Origin: an uncultured Christensenella sp.
GTDB taxonomy: Bacteria > Bacillota > Clostridia > Christensenellales > Borkfalkiaceae
Direction: 5' to 3'
Assembly: GCA_910577555.1 (NCBI GenBank)
Contig: CAJTLF010000003.1
Location: forward strand, 1-64,000
Length of the DNA stretch: 64,000 nucleotides
Shown one piece after another: positions 34,563-44,227 of this stretch; the first letter of the stretch is position 1, and every line of letters starts with the position of its first letter. The notes beneath the pieces are model-generated. The model did no database searches. It saw nothing but the letters and a program-made list of their open reading frames with translations, and was not told the DNA's origin. Both the position numbers and the translations under genes were made by a program.

Positions 34563-37500
34563 CGACGTCACCGAAAATGTTTATAAACTCATCCTTGGAA
34601 AGCAATACTTTTCTCGGTTTAGAGCCTTCCGACGGGGTGATATAGTTCATATTTTCCATCCAGTCGATAATTTTGCACGCCTTTATATAACCGACGGGGA
34701 ATCTGCGCTGTATCATAGATACTGACGCCTGATTGCTGGTTACGCAATATTTCAACGCTTTAATAAAGGTATCGTCGATTTTCGTTTCGACGTCTTCAGC
34801 ACCGTCGCCAACCATAGAAGTATTCGCCGTCGGCTCTTCTTCTACCTTGTTGATAAAGTCGGATACGGAGTCGTCGAAGTAAGTTTCGTTATGTTGTTTT
34901 ACGTAATCGGTAACCTTCTGCACTTCGGGAGAATCGACGAAACAGCACTGTATACGGTTAAGCTCGGGGTCTATTGCCGAACGGAAATAAGAATCGCCCT
35001 TACCGAGAAGTTTTTCCGCGCCGCCTATATCGAAGATTACGCGGGCGTCGTCGAACGAGTTTACTTTAAAGCCTATTCTCGTAGGCAAGTTGGACTTTAT
35101 CAAACCCGTAATACAGTCTACCGACGGGCGTTGGGTGGCAAGTATCAAGTGAATTCCGCACGCCCTGGCTTTTTGAACGAGTTTTATTATGCGGCTTTCG
35201 ATATCCTTTTTAGCCTGCAACATCAAGTCGCCGAACTCGTCGAGAATTATTACGATTTTGGGCAATTTCTCTTCGCCCTGCGGCAAATGCGAGTTATAAG
35301 CGTCGAGATTGTTGGTAGCCATACCAGCTTCAGACATCTCTTTAAACAGCGAATAACGCCGTTCCATTTCCTTTATCGCCCAGTTTAACGCCTTTATTGC
35401 CTTGTCGCAGTCGTAGATTATTTCGTTAATCATAAGGTGCGGCAATTTATCGTACGAGATAAACTCGACCTGCTTGGGGTCGACGAGAATCAACCTTAAT
35501 TCTTCGGGTCCGTACTTATACAAAAGACTGACCAAAAGCGCGTTAAGGCAAATACTCTTACCGCTACCAGTAGTACCTGCGACAAGTAGGTGCGGCATTT
35601 TGGTTATATCGGGACATACCACTTCGCCTTCTACGTTTTTGCCGAGCGCAAACGTCAAAGAACTCGGCTTGCTGTTTATAAACGACTGGCTTGCAAGCAT
35701 CGTTTTAAGCCCGACGATAGCTCTGCGGTTGTTGGGAACTTCTATTGAAAGCGCGCCCTTAGTATAATTTAGATAAGCGTTGACGTTATCCTTACGCAAC
35801 TCCATTGCAATAGCGTCGCGATATCCCAACGAACGCTTTATGTTGGTTTTGTCTTCGATAATTACGTCGTAACGGGTAATGGACGGACCTATAGTTACGT
35901 TCGCTACCTGACTTGCTATTTTAAAGCGTTCAAGAGTTTCAACTATCGTGCGCTTGTTGTCTTCGATTTCACCCGTGTTGACGTTGGCGTTTTCGGGATA
36001 ATCGTCCAGCAAATCCAGAGTTGGTCTTTCGTATCTCTTCCATACGTGTTTGGGTTTTTCCGGCTTGGTTTCGGGTATGGGCGCAGGTTGCGGCGATACT
36101 CTTTCACGCTCAACACGGTTTATCGTTTCGCGCAAACCGTTAGCCGAAGTCTGTTCTCCGCGCGCACTCGACAATATTCCATTTTCCGTCTCTTCTTCCT
36201 TTTCGTCCGTATCGAAAAGTTCTGCGTTACTGCGCTCGCCCCGTCTCGACACGCTTTCGGTACGGCTCTGCTGTCCGCTTAAAAAGTCGTAAACGTCATC
36301 TCTCGGCTGAGCCGTTTCAGGCTCTGCGCGATTGATTGACGGTTCTTCGCGTGCAATTTCGGGCGTACGACGCTCTTCGGAAAAACCGCTTACTCTCTCC
36401 CTTACGGGTGGAGCTATCGGCTCTTCATAAACGGGCTGTTCGTCCTGTTCTTTCTCGTATGACGGATAAGTTTCTTCTGCGTCGGACCCGTAATCTACCA
36501 TACCGTACGGGTCTACGCCCGCTACGTCGTAAGGATTTACCGCAGACTGGTCGTACGGGTCGGATTTGGGTAACTTCTCGTGGTACACCACAGGCTCTTG
36601 CGCGGGTTGTGCAAGATTTTCAACGGGACGGTCGCCATACACGTAGCTCGGCGGCATTGCACCCGCAGAATTGCCGCAAATTTCTTCGCGGTAACTTTCG
36701 GTATAAGTCTTTTGTTTATTTTCCGACGGTTTGTCGTTGGCGGAAAAACTCCTTAAATAGTCTTCTTCGCTCGACACCGTGGGATTGCTGAAATACGAGC
36801 TCTCGTTAAAAATCATATTCCGCCTGTAACTTTCGGCGGCAAACTCACCGTTTTCAAATAAAATTTTACGCCCGAGATTTTTTACGGAATATTTTCCTTC
36901 CTGCGAGACGGGCTCTTCGCTCTGTGATTTTAAACTTTCAGCCGTGTCGTGCGGGTGAACGGAAACGGCGGACTGTTCTCGCACGGGCGCGGCAACCGTA
37001 TGTAGTTGCGCGGAAACGCTATCTTTAACTTTTTCCTTTTCTTTAACAGCCTTGCCGCCGCGTTTAAACGAGAGAAACGCAAGGTATCCGCAAGCAACTG
37101 TCAACACGGAAAACAGCACGTATGCAGTGACGAAACCGCCCGTTTTAGCAACGGGATAAACTATTATAGCAGAAATTACGCCGCCGAAGGTGTAACCGGC
37201 AAATCCGTTCTGTGCGTTCATATAACATTCGGAAATATACGCGCCGTAGTTATCCAGCGAGTAATCGCGCGTGGTTACCGCATGAAAAAGCAAAAAAAGC
37301 ATTACGACCGTCAAGGACAGCGTAAGTTTCTTTTTTAAGGAAATTTTCAATTTCTTTTCAAAAGTGAGCAACTCGCCGAGATATGCCGTTAAACAAATCA
37401 AAAACAACGAACCGTAACCGAACGTACCGTAAAGCAACGTGCATACGGCAGAACCGATTCCGGCAAAAACCGTATTCCATGTTAAAAGCATCACCATAAC

Positions 37501-37593
37501 TATAAAGCTGAAAAGCATTAACGTTACGCCGAAAGTTTCCTTTGTGAATATATATGAAATTTTTCCTTGATTATCGCTTTTACGCTCTTTCAA
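34555..37593 (-). CDS. ftsK: DNA translocase FtsK/SpoIIIE
   Basis: A 1012-aa DNA pump that clears chromosomes through the septum; in spore formers it may also act as SpoIIIE. About four transmembrane helices lie within residues 20-175. An acidic and Pro/Glu/Arg-rich linker (about 180-500) follows. The RecA-like motor has Walker A in AGTTGSGKSICLNALL and LILVDPKQVEF nearby. The C-terminal gamma winged helix (SVSMIQRRFPVGYIKACKIID) reads KOPS/SRS-type sequences. It heads the ftsK-rimO-pgsA-cinA-recA-nadE run. Confidence 0.96.
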   Translation of the reverse strand: MKERKSDNQGKISYIFTKETFGVTLMLFSFIVMVMLLTWNTVFAGIGSAVCTLLYGTFGYGSLFLICLTAYLGELLTFEKKLKISLKKKLTLSLTVVMLFLLFHAVTTRDYSLDNYGAYISECYMNAQNGFAGYTFGGVISAIIVYPVAKTGGFVTAYVLFSVLTVACGYLAFLSFKRGGKAVKEKEKVKDSVSAQLHTVAAPVREQSAVSVHPHDTAESLKSQSEEPVSQEGKYSVKNLGRKILFENGEFAAESYRRNMIFNESSYFSNPTVSSEEDYLRSFSANDKPSENKQKTYTESYREEICGNSAGAMPPSYVYGDRPVENLAQPAQEPVVYHEKLPKSDPYDQSAVNPYDVAGVDPYGMVDYGSDAEETYPSYEKEQDEQPVYEEPIAPPVRERVSGFSEERRTPEIAREEPSINRAEPETAQPRDDVYDFLSGQQSRTESVSRRGERSNAELFDTDEKEEETENGILSSARGEQTSANGLRETINRVERERVSPQPAPIPETKPEKPKHVWKRYERPTLDLLDDYPENANVNTGEIEDNKRTIVETLERFKIASQVANVTIGPSITRYDVIIEDKTNIKRSLGYRDAIAMELRKDNVNAYLNYTKGALSIEVPNNRRAIVGLKTMLASQSFINSKPSSLTFALGKNVEGEVVCPDITKMPHLLVAGTTGSGKSICLNALLVSLLYKYGPEELRLILVDPKQVEFISYDKLPHLMINEIIYDCDKAIKALNWAIKEMERRYSLFKEMSEAGMATNNLDAYNSHLPQGEEKLPKIVIILDEFGDLMLQAKKDIESRIIKLVQKARACGIHLILATQRPSVDCITGLIKSNLPTRIGFKVNSFDDARVIFDIGGAEKLLGKGDSYFRSAIDPELNRIQCCFVDSPEVQKVTDYVKQHNETYFDDSVSDFINKVEEEPTANTSMVGDGAEDVETKIDDTFIKALKYCVTSNQASVSMIQRRFPVGYIKACKIIDWMENMNYITPSEGSKPRKVLLSKDEFINIFGDVDD

Positions 37594-37691
37594 ATTAAAT
37601 CTCCGCTACGGGTTAAAATATTTCATTCCATATTATATCATTTATTATTTAAAATAACAACAAAATGAGCAGTAAAAAACCTTTTTTTGTG

Positions 37692-37726
37692 CAAATAAAT
37701 AGCCGTGCGGTTTTCCCCGTACGGCT
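37692..37726 (-). terminator. Terminator after murC
   Basis: AGCCGTGCGG (37701-37710) pairs with CCGTACGGCT (37717-37726) with one G-T pair. On the minus strand the stem is followed by ATTTATTTG. Confidence 0.65.
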
Positions 37727-37777
37727 AAAATTAATTATTTAAGCATGACATTTCAGACGCCGCAAACGGACGATTTT

Positions 37778-39097
37778 TTATCTTTCCGTCAAACCTTTCG
37801 CAACTTCGTAAATATCCCCCGCGCCGAGAAAGAGAACTGTATCTCCCGCTTTTGCTGATTGCAAAAAATCGACAATATCTGCGGGGCAATCACCGTAAGC
37901 AGACTTTTTCAATTTCTGTGACAAGGTCAAAGCACTGCCCGCATCGTCGAAATATTCCCGCGCGGCAAACGTTTTATAAACGAGCAGATTATTTACGCAG
38001 GATAAAGTTTTTACGAAATCTTTAAAAAGATTTTTCGTTCTCGAATACGTATGCGGTTGAAACACCACGAAAATCTTACCTTTATTCAACTTTTTGGCAG
38101 TAACCAACGCAGATTTTATCTCGCGCGGGTGATGGGCATAATCCGCAACGCAACGTGCGCCGTGAATCTTACCTATATTTTCAAAACGCCTTTCCACTCC
38201 CTTGAAATCATTAATTCCTTCCGCTATATCCGAAAAAGGTATTCCGAGCGTCCGCGCCGCCGCTATAGCCGCAAGCGCGTTAAGAACGTTATGTTTCCCG
38301 TAAACGGATAAAGAGACGCGCCCCAAAGCGTCGGTTCCGTCGCAAGCAGTAAACGAATAAAATCCGTCTTTGCATACGATATTTTGGGCGTGAAAACGAG
38401 CGTTTTTATTGCAACCGAAAGTTATTCCGCACGGGTATTTTTCATCAAAAAGAGTTATGGCAACGTTAGCCGAACGGGCAAAAGTCAAATATGCGTCGTG
38501 CAACGCGTCCACGCTACCGTAACACTCCAAATGGTCGGCATCGGAATTTAATATAATCGCAATATCGGGTTTTAAAAGCAGAAAATTTTTTTTATATTCG
38601 CACGCTTCTGTTAAAAAAACTCCGTAACCGTCGATATAAAAATTAGAAAACGCATTGTCTATTCCGCCGACGTGCATACAAAATTTTTCGTTTGCTCTTT
38701 TCAGCACGTGAGCAAGCATTGCAGTACAGGTAGTTTTACCGTGACAACCCGAAACGGCGACCGTCCTTTTAAACGCCCTGCTTATTTCATACAAAAGCTG
38801 ACCGCGGGCAATTACCGTTTTATTGAGATTTCTCGCTTCAACCAACTGAGCGTCGTTACCGCGGATAGCGTCAGTGTAAACTATAACGTCGAAATCACCT
38901 ATACTGCTTCTGCTTTCGCCGACTTCAACTCTTACTCCCAAACCGGCAAGTTCACGGGTATAAACACCGTCTACGGCGTCACTGCCGGCGACCGTTTTTC
39001 CGTTTGCAATCAAAAATTTTGCAAGCGCACTCATGCTCGTTCCGCCGATTCCGATGAAGTAAAAACTCTCGAATTTGTCCCAAAATGCTTTTTGCAT
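37778..39097 (-). CDS. murC: UDP-N-acetylmuramate-L-alanine ligase
   Basis: A 439-aa ATP-dependent ligase adding L-Ala to UDP-MurNAc. The N-terminal Rossmann motif is FIGIGGTSMSALAKFL, the P-loop region is VSGCHGKTTCTAML (Cys where most MurC have Thr before HGKT) and the C-terminal FQPHTYSRTKNL is MurC-specific. It stands alone between ftsK and spoVG, outside the main wall cluster, as is common in Firmicutes. It diverges from spoVG. Confidence 0.96.
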   Translation of the reverse strand: MQKAFWDKFESFYFIGIGGTSMSALAKFLIANGKTVAGSDAVDGVYTRELAGLGVRVEVGESRSSIGDFDVIVYTDAIRGNDAQLVEARNLNKTVIARGQLLYEISRAFKRTVAVSGCHGKTTCTAMLAHVLKRANEKFCMHVGGIDNAFSNFYIDGYGVFLTEACEYKKNFLLLKPDIAIILNSDADHLECYGSVDALHDAYLTFARSANVAITLFDEKYPCGITFGCNKNARFHAQNIVCKDGFYSFTACDGTDALGRVSLSVYGKHNVLNALAAIAAARTLGIPFSDIAEGINDFKGVERRFENIGKIHGARCVADYAHHPREIKSALVTAKKLNKGKIFVVFQPHTYSRTKNLFKDFVKTLSCVNNLLVYKTFAAREYFDDAGSALTLSQKLKKSAYGDCPADIVDFLQSAKAGDTVLFLGAGDIYEVAKGLTER

Positions 39098-39179
39098 AAT
39101 AAATTTTATGATTTTTTTCGATTTTTTAGCACAAATTTCGACTTTTTTCGTAAAATTTTATAAAATTTTAAAAAAAGTA

Positions 39180-39208
39180 TTGTAATTGAGAAAAATTTGT
39201 TGTAAAAT
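39180..39208 (+). promoter_or_regulatory. Promoter of spoVG
   Basis: TTGTAA (39180-39185), 17 bases, TAAAAT (39203-39208), a sigma-A-type pair. I see no clear sigma-H type (AGGA..GAAT) element. Confidence 0.6.
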
Positions 39209-39243
39209 AATTTCAATGAAAGTATATTCTGGAAGGTAAGTTT

Positions 39244-39507
39244 ATGGAAATCTCAGATGTACGAATCAGATTAGTTAACAAGGATGACAATAAACTCAAA
39301 GCCGTAGCTTCTATGACTATCGACGGTTGTTTCGTTGTACACGACATCAAGATAATAGAATCGAACGGTGAAACGTTTATTGCCATGCCTAGCAGAAAAA
39401 CGAACGATGGCGAGTATAAGGACATTGCGCACCCGCTTAACACCGAGACCCGAGAAACATTAAAAAAAGCAATCCTTAAGGCTTACTTTGACGAACCGAA
39501 CAAATAA
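39244..39507 (+). CDS. spoVG: Septation/sporulation regulator SpoVG
   Basis: An 87-aa nucleic-acid-binding protein of the SpoVG family. The start MEISDVRIR and the core ASMTIDGCFVVHDIKII and FIAMPSRK are characteristic, and the length fits. In Bacillus it affects asymmetric septation and binds DNA or RNA. GGAAGG lies eight bases before the ATG. It ends at a bidirectional terminator shared with ftsZ. Confidence 0.96.
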   Translation: MEISDVRIRLVNKDDNKLKAVASMTIDGCFVVHDIKIIESNGETFIAMPSRKTNDGEYKDIAHPLNTETRETLKKAILKAYFDEPNK

Positions 39508-39545
39508 GTCATGTTATGTTTTAGTTAAATAATGCTGAATTTGTA

Positions 39546-39583
39546 AACGAAACGGCACACGCAATTGCGTGTGCCGTTTCGTT
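39546..39583. terminator. Perfect 38-base palindromic terminator between spoVG and ftsZ
   Basis: AACGAAACGGCACACGCAA is followed directly by its exact reverse complement. T-rich and A-rich flanks serve both convergent genes. Confidence 0.85.
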
Positions 39584-39604
39584 GTATTTTAATTAATTTA
39601 AAAA

Positions 39605-40882
39605 TCAGTCGCGGCGTTTACCCAGATTTCTCAAAAGCTGGGCAAACTTAGGTATATTCTTTTCCGCGGGACGCTCGATTGCGGTGTCGTCTTCTATCTG
39701 ACGGACGGGCGACTGAACAGGCGCGGGTTGTTCGGGCTGAATTTGCTGAACGGGCGGTGCGTAAGGCGTTCTCTCTACGGGCGGAGCAACTATAGTTTGC
39801 GCGGGCTTATAGAAAGGCTCGTTTACCGTCATTCTTCTCTGATAAGGCTCGGGCTCGTAATAAGGCGTTCCGCCGTATGAACGGGTTGCGGGCGGTTCGT
39901 CACGCTTGGATTCGTAACCGGGAAAGCTTGTAGCGATTACCGTGATTTCCACTTCGTCCTGAACGTTGGGGTCTATTCGCGCACCGAAAATTATATTTGC
40001 GGACGCGTCGACCACGCTCTTTACAAGTTCAGCCGCATCGGTCACTTCGTCGATAGTCAAGTCCTGACCGCCGACAACGTTTAAAATAACACCGCGCGCG
40101 CCTTCAATAGTGGTTTCCAGCAACGGGCAGTTTACGGCAACGCGCACCGCTTCGATTATACGGTTATCACCCTTTGCCACGCCCACGCCGAGATGAGCTA
40201 TACCCTTATCTTTAAGAATAGTTTTTACGTCTGCAAAGTCAAGGTTAATTAGCGCGGGATTAACGATTAATTCAGTAAGCCCCTTTATGCTCTGTTTTAA
40301 AATTTCGTCCGCAACGCGCAACGCTTCGGTCATAGGCGTATTCTTCGCCACTACCGTCTTAATCTTGTCGTTAGGAATGACGATAAGCGTATCGACGTAT
40401 TTTTTAAGGTTGTCCAAGCCCTTAGCCGTATTTTCCATACGCTTTTTGCCTTCAAAGCTGAAAGGTTCGGTTACCACGGCAATCGTAAGGATTTTCATAT
40501 CCCTTGCAATTTTAGCGATAACGGGAGCCGCGCCCGTTCCCGTGCCGCCGCCCATACCTGCGGTAATAAACAAAAGGTCGGTTCCCTTAATTGCATCGGT
40601 AAGCGCGTCCTTGCTCTCTTCAGCCGCCGCTCTGCCCACTTCGGGGTCGGCGCCCGCGCCAAGACCTTTGGTGAGCGCACTGCCAATCTGTATTTTATTT
40701 TCGCAAGGCGAAAGAGTTAAAATCTGACTGTCGGTATTAACCACGTAATATTCCGCGCTGTTTATGCCCGCGTCAAGCATACGGTTTACGGCGTTATTTC
40801 CCGCGCCGCCAACGCCTACCACTTTTATTTTTGCGCGGCCCGTAATACTCTGCGAGCCTATACCCTGTAAATCGTTGAACAT
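39605..40882 (-). CDS. ftsZ: Cell division protein FtsZ
   Basis: A 425-aa tubulin-like GTPase forming the division ring. The GTP-binding signature is GMGGGTGTGAAP and the N-terminal loop is VGVGGAGNNAVNRM. The T7 synergy-loop region INLDFADVK is present. A Pro/Gln/Glu-rich linker (about 320-400) leads to the C-terminal partner-binding tail NIPKFAQLLRNLGKRRD, a variant of the IPxFLR motif. It is the last gene of the dcw run, 19 bases after ftsA. Confidence 0.98.
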   Translation of the reverse strand: MFNDLQGIGSQSITGRAKIKVVGVGGAGNNAVNRMLDAGINSAEYYVVNTDSQILTLSPCENKIQIGSALTKGLGAGADPEVGRAAAEESKDALTDAIKGTDLLFITAGMGGGTGTGAAPVIAKIARDMKILTIAVVTEPFSFEGKKRMENTAKGLDNLKKYVDTLIVIPNDKIKTVVAKNTPMTEALRVADEILKQSIKGLTELIVNPALINLDFADVKTILKDKGIAHLGVGVAKGDNRIIEAVRVAVNCPLLETTIEGARGVILNVVGGQDLTIDEVTDAAELVKSVVDASANIIFGARIDPNVQDEVEITVIATSFPGYESKRDEPPATRSYGGTPYYEPEPYQRRMTVNEPFYKPAQTIVAPPVERTPYAPPVQQIQPEQPAPVQSPVRQIEDDTAIERPAEKNIPKFAQLLRNLGKRRD

Positions 40883-40901
40883 TTTCTAATCTCCCGTTAA
40901 A

Positions 40902-42020
40902 TTAATTTTCGTCGCCGAGCGCGATATGCAACAGGCTCAACTGCGATGAGAAGTGCGGTTTATCGTAATAAGGAACCTTGGGCGTTACTATTTCTACCCC
41001 GCGCACGAGCCGACCAGCAATATGGTCTACCGCGCCCCTTATTACTTTTATTCCTTCGCCCGTAACGAGCAAAGGTTTGTTATCTGTATTTTTACCAGAA
41101 AAATTGCGCCTGCATTCTTCTATCGTTTCGCAAACCCCGTCCAAGCCTTCACGGATTATATCGCGAAGTTTTGCCGTTGAAAACGAATAAGTTTTGCCTT
41201 CGTAAACGCATTCTTCTATTGAATTGAGCTTTTCCTTTGCGTTTAAATTTACAACGGAAAGCAAGGATTTAGCCACTTCGTAAGGAATATCCAGCTCCGT
41301 CATAAGATAAAATGCCACGTGTCCGACGCCTATCGAAAACGACTCATTATAGAGCAATCCGTTTCCGCAAACGACGCTGTACGACGAAGAAATATAACCG
41401 AAATCGAATAAAACGGCGCATTCGTCCCGCTTTTCTTCTTCCACGAGATATATTGCCTGCGCGTAATCGGAAGGAATAAAATTTATTTCCGCAATTCCGC
41501 CGAACTTTGAAAAAGCTTTATTTACAGCGGAAGTAAAAGCCGTTTTACAAGCGTAGAAACAGGTTTTACCCTGCAATCCGTCGCTCGTTTCGCCGACGGG
41601 ATTTATAACCTTACGCTTGTCCGACAGCACGAAGTAAACGTTGCTGTGCCGTATTATACGATAATCGTCGCCGCAATCGGGAACGCTCGCATCTACCAAA
41701 AGTCTGCAATCTGCGCCGGTAATTTTTTTCGCGGACTGAAAACCGAGAACTTTGTCTACGGTTAAAAGCTTGATAAACTCGCCGGGAACGCCTATAAAAA
41801 ACTTTTTAACGCCGTTGCCTGCGGTTAGCGTACTTCTCACGACGTCGCGCACCGCGGAGATAAAACTCTCTTCGTCGATAAACTCGCCTTCGGCAAACCC
41901 GTCGTAAGCACATTCATATTTACTTTTTATTATGAACGTGTTGTTTACGCCCCTGCTGCCGACGATTGCGCATACGCCGCCCGAACGAACGTCCAACACC
42001 GCCACGCAATTCGAACGCAT
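40902..42020 (-). CDS. ftsA: Divergent FtsA-like cell division protein
   Basis: A 372-aa actin-like protein in the ftsA position. The fold is traceable (LPF-like FIGVPGEFIKL; DFGYISSSYSVV where FtsA has DxGxGTT; LLVTGEG near the end), but phosphate-binding loops are degenerate: LDVRSGG replaces LDIGTSK. It ends at SQLSLLHIALGDEN, immediately after the last core strand, without the linker and C-terminal amphipathic helix that anchor FtsA to the membrane. Either anchoring passes to another protein (SepF, for example) or the protein has changed role. A consensus promoter lies just upstream, so ftsA-ftsZ can be transcribed separately. Confidence 0.85.
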   Translation of the reverse strand: MRSNCVAVLDVRSGGVCAIVGSRGVNNTFIIKSKYECAYDGFAEGEFIDEESFISAVRDVVRSTLTAGNGVKKFFIGVPGEFIKLLTVDKVLGFQSAKKITGADCRLLVDASVPDCGDDYRIIRHSNVYFVLSDKRKVINPVGETSDGLQGKTCFYACKTAFTSAVNKAFSKFGGIAEINFIPSDYAQAIYLVEEEKRDECAVLFDFGYISSSYSVVCGNGLLYNESFSIGVGHVAFYLMTELDIPYEVAKSLLSVVNLNAKEKLNSIEECVYEGKTYSFSTAKLRDIIREGLDGVCETIEECRRNFSGKNTDNKPLLVTGEGIKVIRGAVDHIAGRLVRGVEIVTPKVPYYDKPHFSSQLSLLHIALGDEN

Positions 42021-42051
42021 ACGGCTTGCTCCATTCTCTATTATATAATTA

Positions 42052-42080
42052 ATTATATAATAACCGTTTTACATTGTCAA
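42052..42080 (-). promoter_or_regulatory. Consensus promoter of ftsA-ftsZ
   Basis: On the minus strand TTGACA (42080-42075), 17 bases, TATAAT (42057-42052). A perfect AT-only palindrome (42041-42060) overlaps the -10. Confidence 0.88.
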
Positions 42081-42092
42081 CAAAATGACGCG

Positions 42093-42120
42093 AAAAAAGC
42101 GGTTTATAAAACCGCTTTTT
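42093..42120 (-). terminator. Terminator after divIB
   Basis: On the minus strand AAAAAGCGGTTT and AACCGCTTTTTT surround a short loop and end in six T. With the promoter that follows, it splits the dcw cluster into two units. Confidence 0.85.
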
Positions 42121-42130
42121 AAATGCTTAT

Positions 42131-42901
42131 TTAATCTGCTTTTCTGTAGGTCGCCCGAACGGTTTGCGTACCGCTTTCGTCCGCGACCGTTACGCAGTAA
42201 ATTTTTCCGCCCAACTTTTCTTCACCCGTAAGAGACGAATAAGCTTCCGCCGCGCGTGTTATTTTCTCAGCAAGATAATCGTATCCGAGAACTTCTACTG
42301 CAAGCCCGCTACGCAAAACGAAAGTGACCGTATCTTTTGCAAAGGACGACTGCGCTTTTTCAAACTTGATTTCAGATACAGTTGCCCTTAACGAAGAGAA
42401 ATTCAAAGAAAACACCCGACCTGCTTTCACAAGCATATCGATATTTTCCGAACTATCCGCACCGCTTAAAATCACGTTCGGCGAATTATCGTTTGAATTG
42501 AGTAATGATACTGAATTTTTTAAATATTGCCCGTCGGCGTCGTATACTTTATAACCACCCGCATCCGCAATCGCATAAGTTTCTATTCTCTCTTTCACGA
42601 CGAGATTAACCGTGCAGGGATACACTTTCTCGCACGAATAAACTGCTACGAATTTTCCGTCGTACTCGTCGCCGACAGACTCGATTATATCGCTTTCCTT
42701 GACTAACGAAATAACAGTGCCGCGAATTTTATTCAAAACGTTGTTTTTGATTTTTGCAACCCTTTCGGTTACGGCAGTTTGCTCGCCTATATAAGTTACG
42801 TTTACGTTTTTAACCGAAAAGATTACGCAAACGCTTATCGCAACAGCAACAGCCATGACGGCCGCAATTAAAATAATAGCTATTTTTCTTACGTGTTTCA
42901 T
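42131..42901 (-). CDS. divIB: Cell division protein DivIB/FtsQ
   Basis: A 256-aa bitopic protein. Residues 7-30 are a transmembrane helix, followed by a POTRA-like domain (KNVNVTYIGEQTAVTERVAKI) and a beta domain. Sequence identity within this family is low, so position and architecture carry the call: it lies between murA and ftsA in the division cluster. It would act outside the membrane with the FtsL-like protein in septal wall synthesis. Confidence 0.82.
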   Translation of the reverse strand: MKHVRKIAIILIAAVMAVAVAISVCVIFSVKNVNVTYIGEQTAVTERVAKIKNNVLNKIRGTVISLVKESDIIESVGDEYDGKFVAVYSCEKVYPCTVNLVVKERIETYAIADAGGYKVYDADGQYLKNSVSLLNSNDNSPNVILSGADSSENIDMLVKAGRVFSLNFSSLRATVSEIKFEKAQSSFAKDTVTFVLRSGLAVEVLGYDYLAEKITRAAEAYSSLTGEEKLGGKIYCVTVADESGTQTVRATYRKAD

Positions 42902-42905
42902 AAAG

Positions 42906-44162
42906 TTAAACGGATACCCTTACTATATCGCCGCCGAGTTTTCTCAGCTTGTATTCCAAAGAGCCGTACCCCCTGTCGACGTGGGAAATATCCAGAATTT
43001 CGCTCTTGCCTTCCGCCGCCAGAGCCGCCGAGACCAACGCCGCGCCGCCGCGCAGGTCGTGAGCAACTACCGTCGCGCCGCGGAATCTTTCCACCCCGCG
43101 CACGAAAGCGTTACGGTTTATAACGGTAATATCCGCCCCCATCTTCCTTAATTCCGGCACGTACTTGAAACGGGTTTCAAATAAATTTTCCGTAATTATG
43201 GACTGACCGCGGCAAATACAGCATAAAGCCGTTATCTGCGCCTGCAGGTCGGTGGGAAACCCCGGATAAGGCTGGGTTTCGATACTTTTTACCGAAGTTA
43301 ATCTTCTGTGATTTTCCAAAACTATTTTATCATTGTTTACGCGTATTTTGCAACCGTTTTCCCTTAATTTATGTAAAAGCGAACTTATATTTTCCGCGCA
43401 CACCCGTTTAAGCTCCACTTCTCCGCCGCACATAGCCGCCGCAACGAGAAAAGTTCCCGCTTCTATTCTGTCGGGAATGGGGTGAAAATCGCAGCCTTTA
43501 AGCGTTTTTACCCCTTCGATAACCACGGAACTGCTGCCCGCGCCGCGGACTTTTGCCCCCATACAGTTTAAAAGCCGTTGTAAATCTTCTATTTCAGGCT
43601 CGCGTGCGGCATTTTTAATTACCGTAACGCCCTCGGCTTTTACCGCGGCGAGCATTATGTTTTCGGTTGCGCCAACGCTGGGACAATCGAGCATAATCTC
43701 GTTTCCTTTAAGCGTATCGCATTTGCAGACTATGTATCCGTTTTCTTCGGTAATTTCCACCCCGAGCCTTTTCAAACCCGTAAGATGCAGGTCTACGGGA
43801 CGCAGACCTATATCACAACCGCCGGGATAAGCGATTTTCGCCATACGAAAACGAGATATTACCGAACCGAGCAAGAATACGGACGAGCGCAATTCGTGCG
43901 CAAGCTCGCTGGGTATTTCGTGACAATCCGCCGTAGAACTGTCAATCATAAGGTCGTTACCGTCGAAAACGGCTTTACAACCAAGTCGCGACAGAATTTT
44001 TACCATATTTTTTACGTCGGTTATATTCGGCACGTTGAGAACGCGCACTTTGTCGTCGGTTAAAACGGTTGCCGCAAGTATGGGCAGAACGGAATTTTTA
44101 GCCGTTTGCACTTCTATACTGCCGTACAGTTCTTTCCCGCCGTTAATTATGTATTTTTCCAT
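42906..44162 (-). CDS. murA: UDP-N-acetylglucosamine 1-carboxyvinyltransferase
   Basis: A 418-aa enzyme for the first committed step of peptidoglycan synthesis and the fosfomycin target. The N-terminus is EKYIINGGKELYGSI with the catalytic Lys in TAKNSVLPI. The fosfomycin-reactive Cys is kept in PGGCDIGLRPVDLHL. The ATG at 44162 is chosen because GGAG lies six bases before it; the extension to 44231 runs through the ftsW end region. It occupies the slot where murG would be expected after ftsW. Confidence 0.95.
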   Translation of the reverse strand: MEKYIINGGKELYGSIEVQTAKNSVLPILAATVLTDDKVRVLNVPNITDVKNMVKILSRLGCKAVFDGNDLMIDSSTADCHEIPSELAHELRSSVFLLGSVISRFRMAKIAYPGGCDIGLRPVDLHLTGLKRLGVEITEENGYIVCKCDTLKGNEIMLDCPSVGATENIMLAAVKAEGVTVIKNAAREPEIEDLQRLLNCMGAKVRGAGSSSVVIEGVKTLKGCDFHPIPDRIEAGTFLVAAAMCGGEVELKRVCAENISSLLHKLRENGCKIRVNNDKIVLENHRRLTSVKSIETQPYPGFPTDLQAQITALCCICRGQSIITENLFETRFKYVPELRKMGADITVINRNAFVRGVERFRGATVVAHDLRGGAALVSAALAAEGKSEILDISHVDRGYGSLEYKLRKLGGDIVRVSV

Positions 44163-44227
44163 GATGACTCCGAATAGTAAAATATAGGGCAAAACTTTAT
44201 TTTCCCCTAATCCATTATATGGCGGAA

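Noticed and set aside
42041..42060. Perfect 20-base palindrome as an operator before ftsA
   Set aside because: It consists only of A and T and overlaps the -10 element, so it is better explained by promoter composition.
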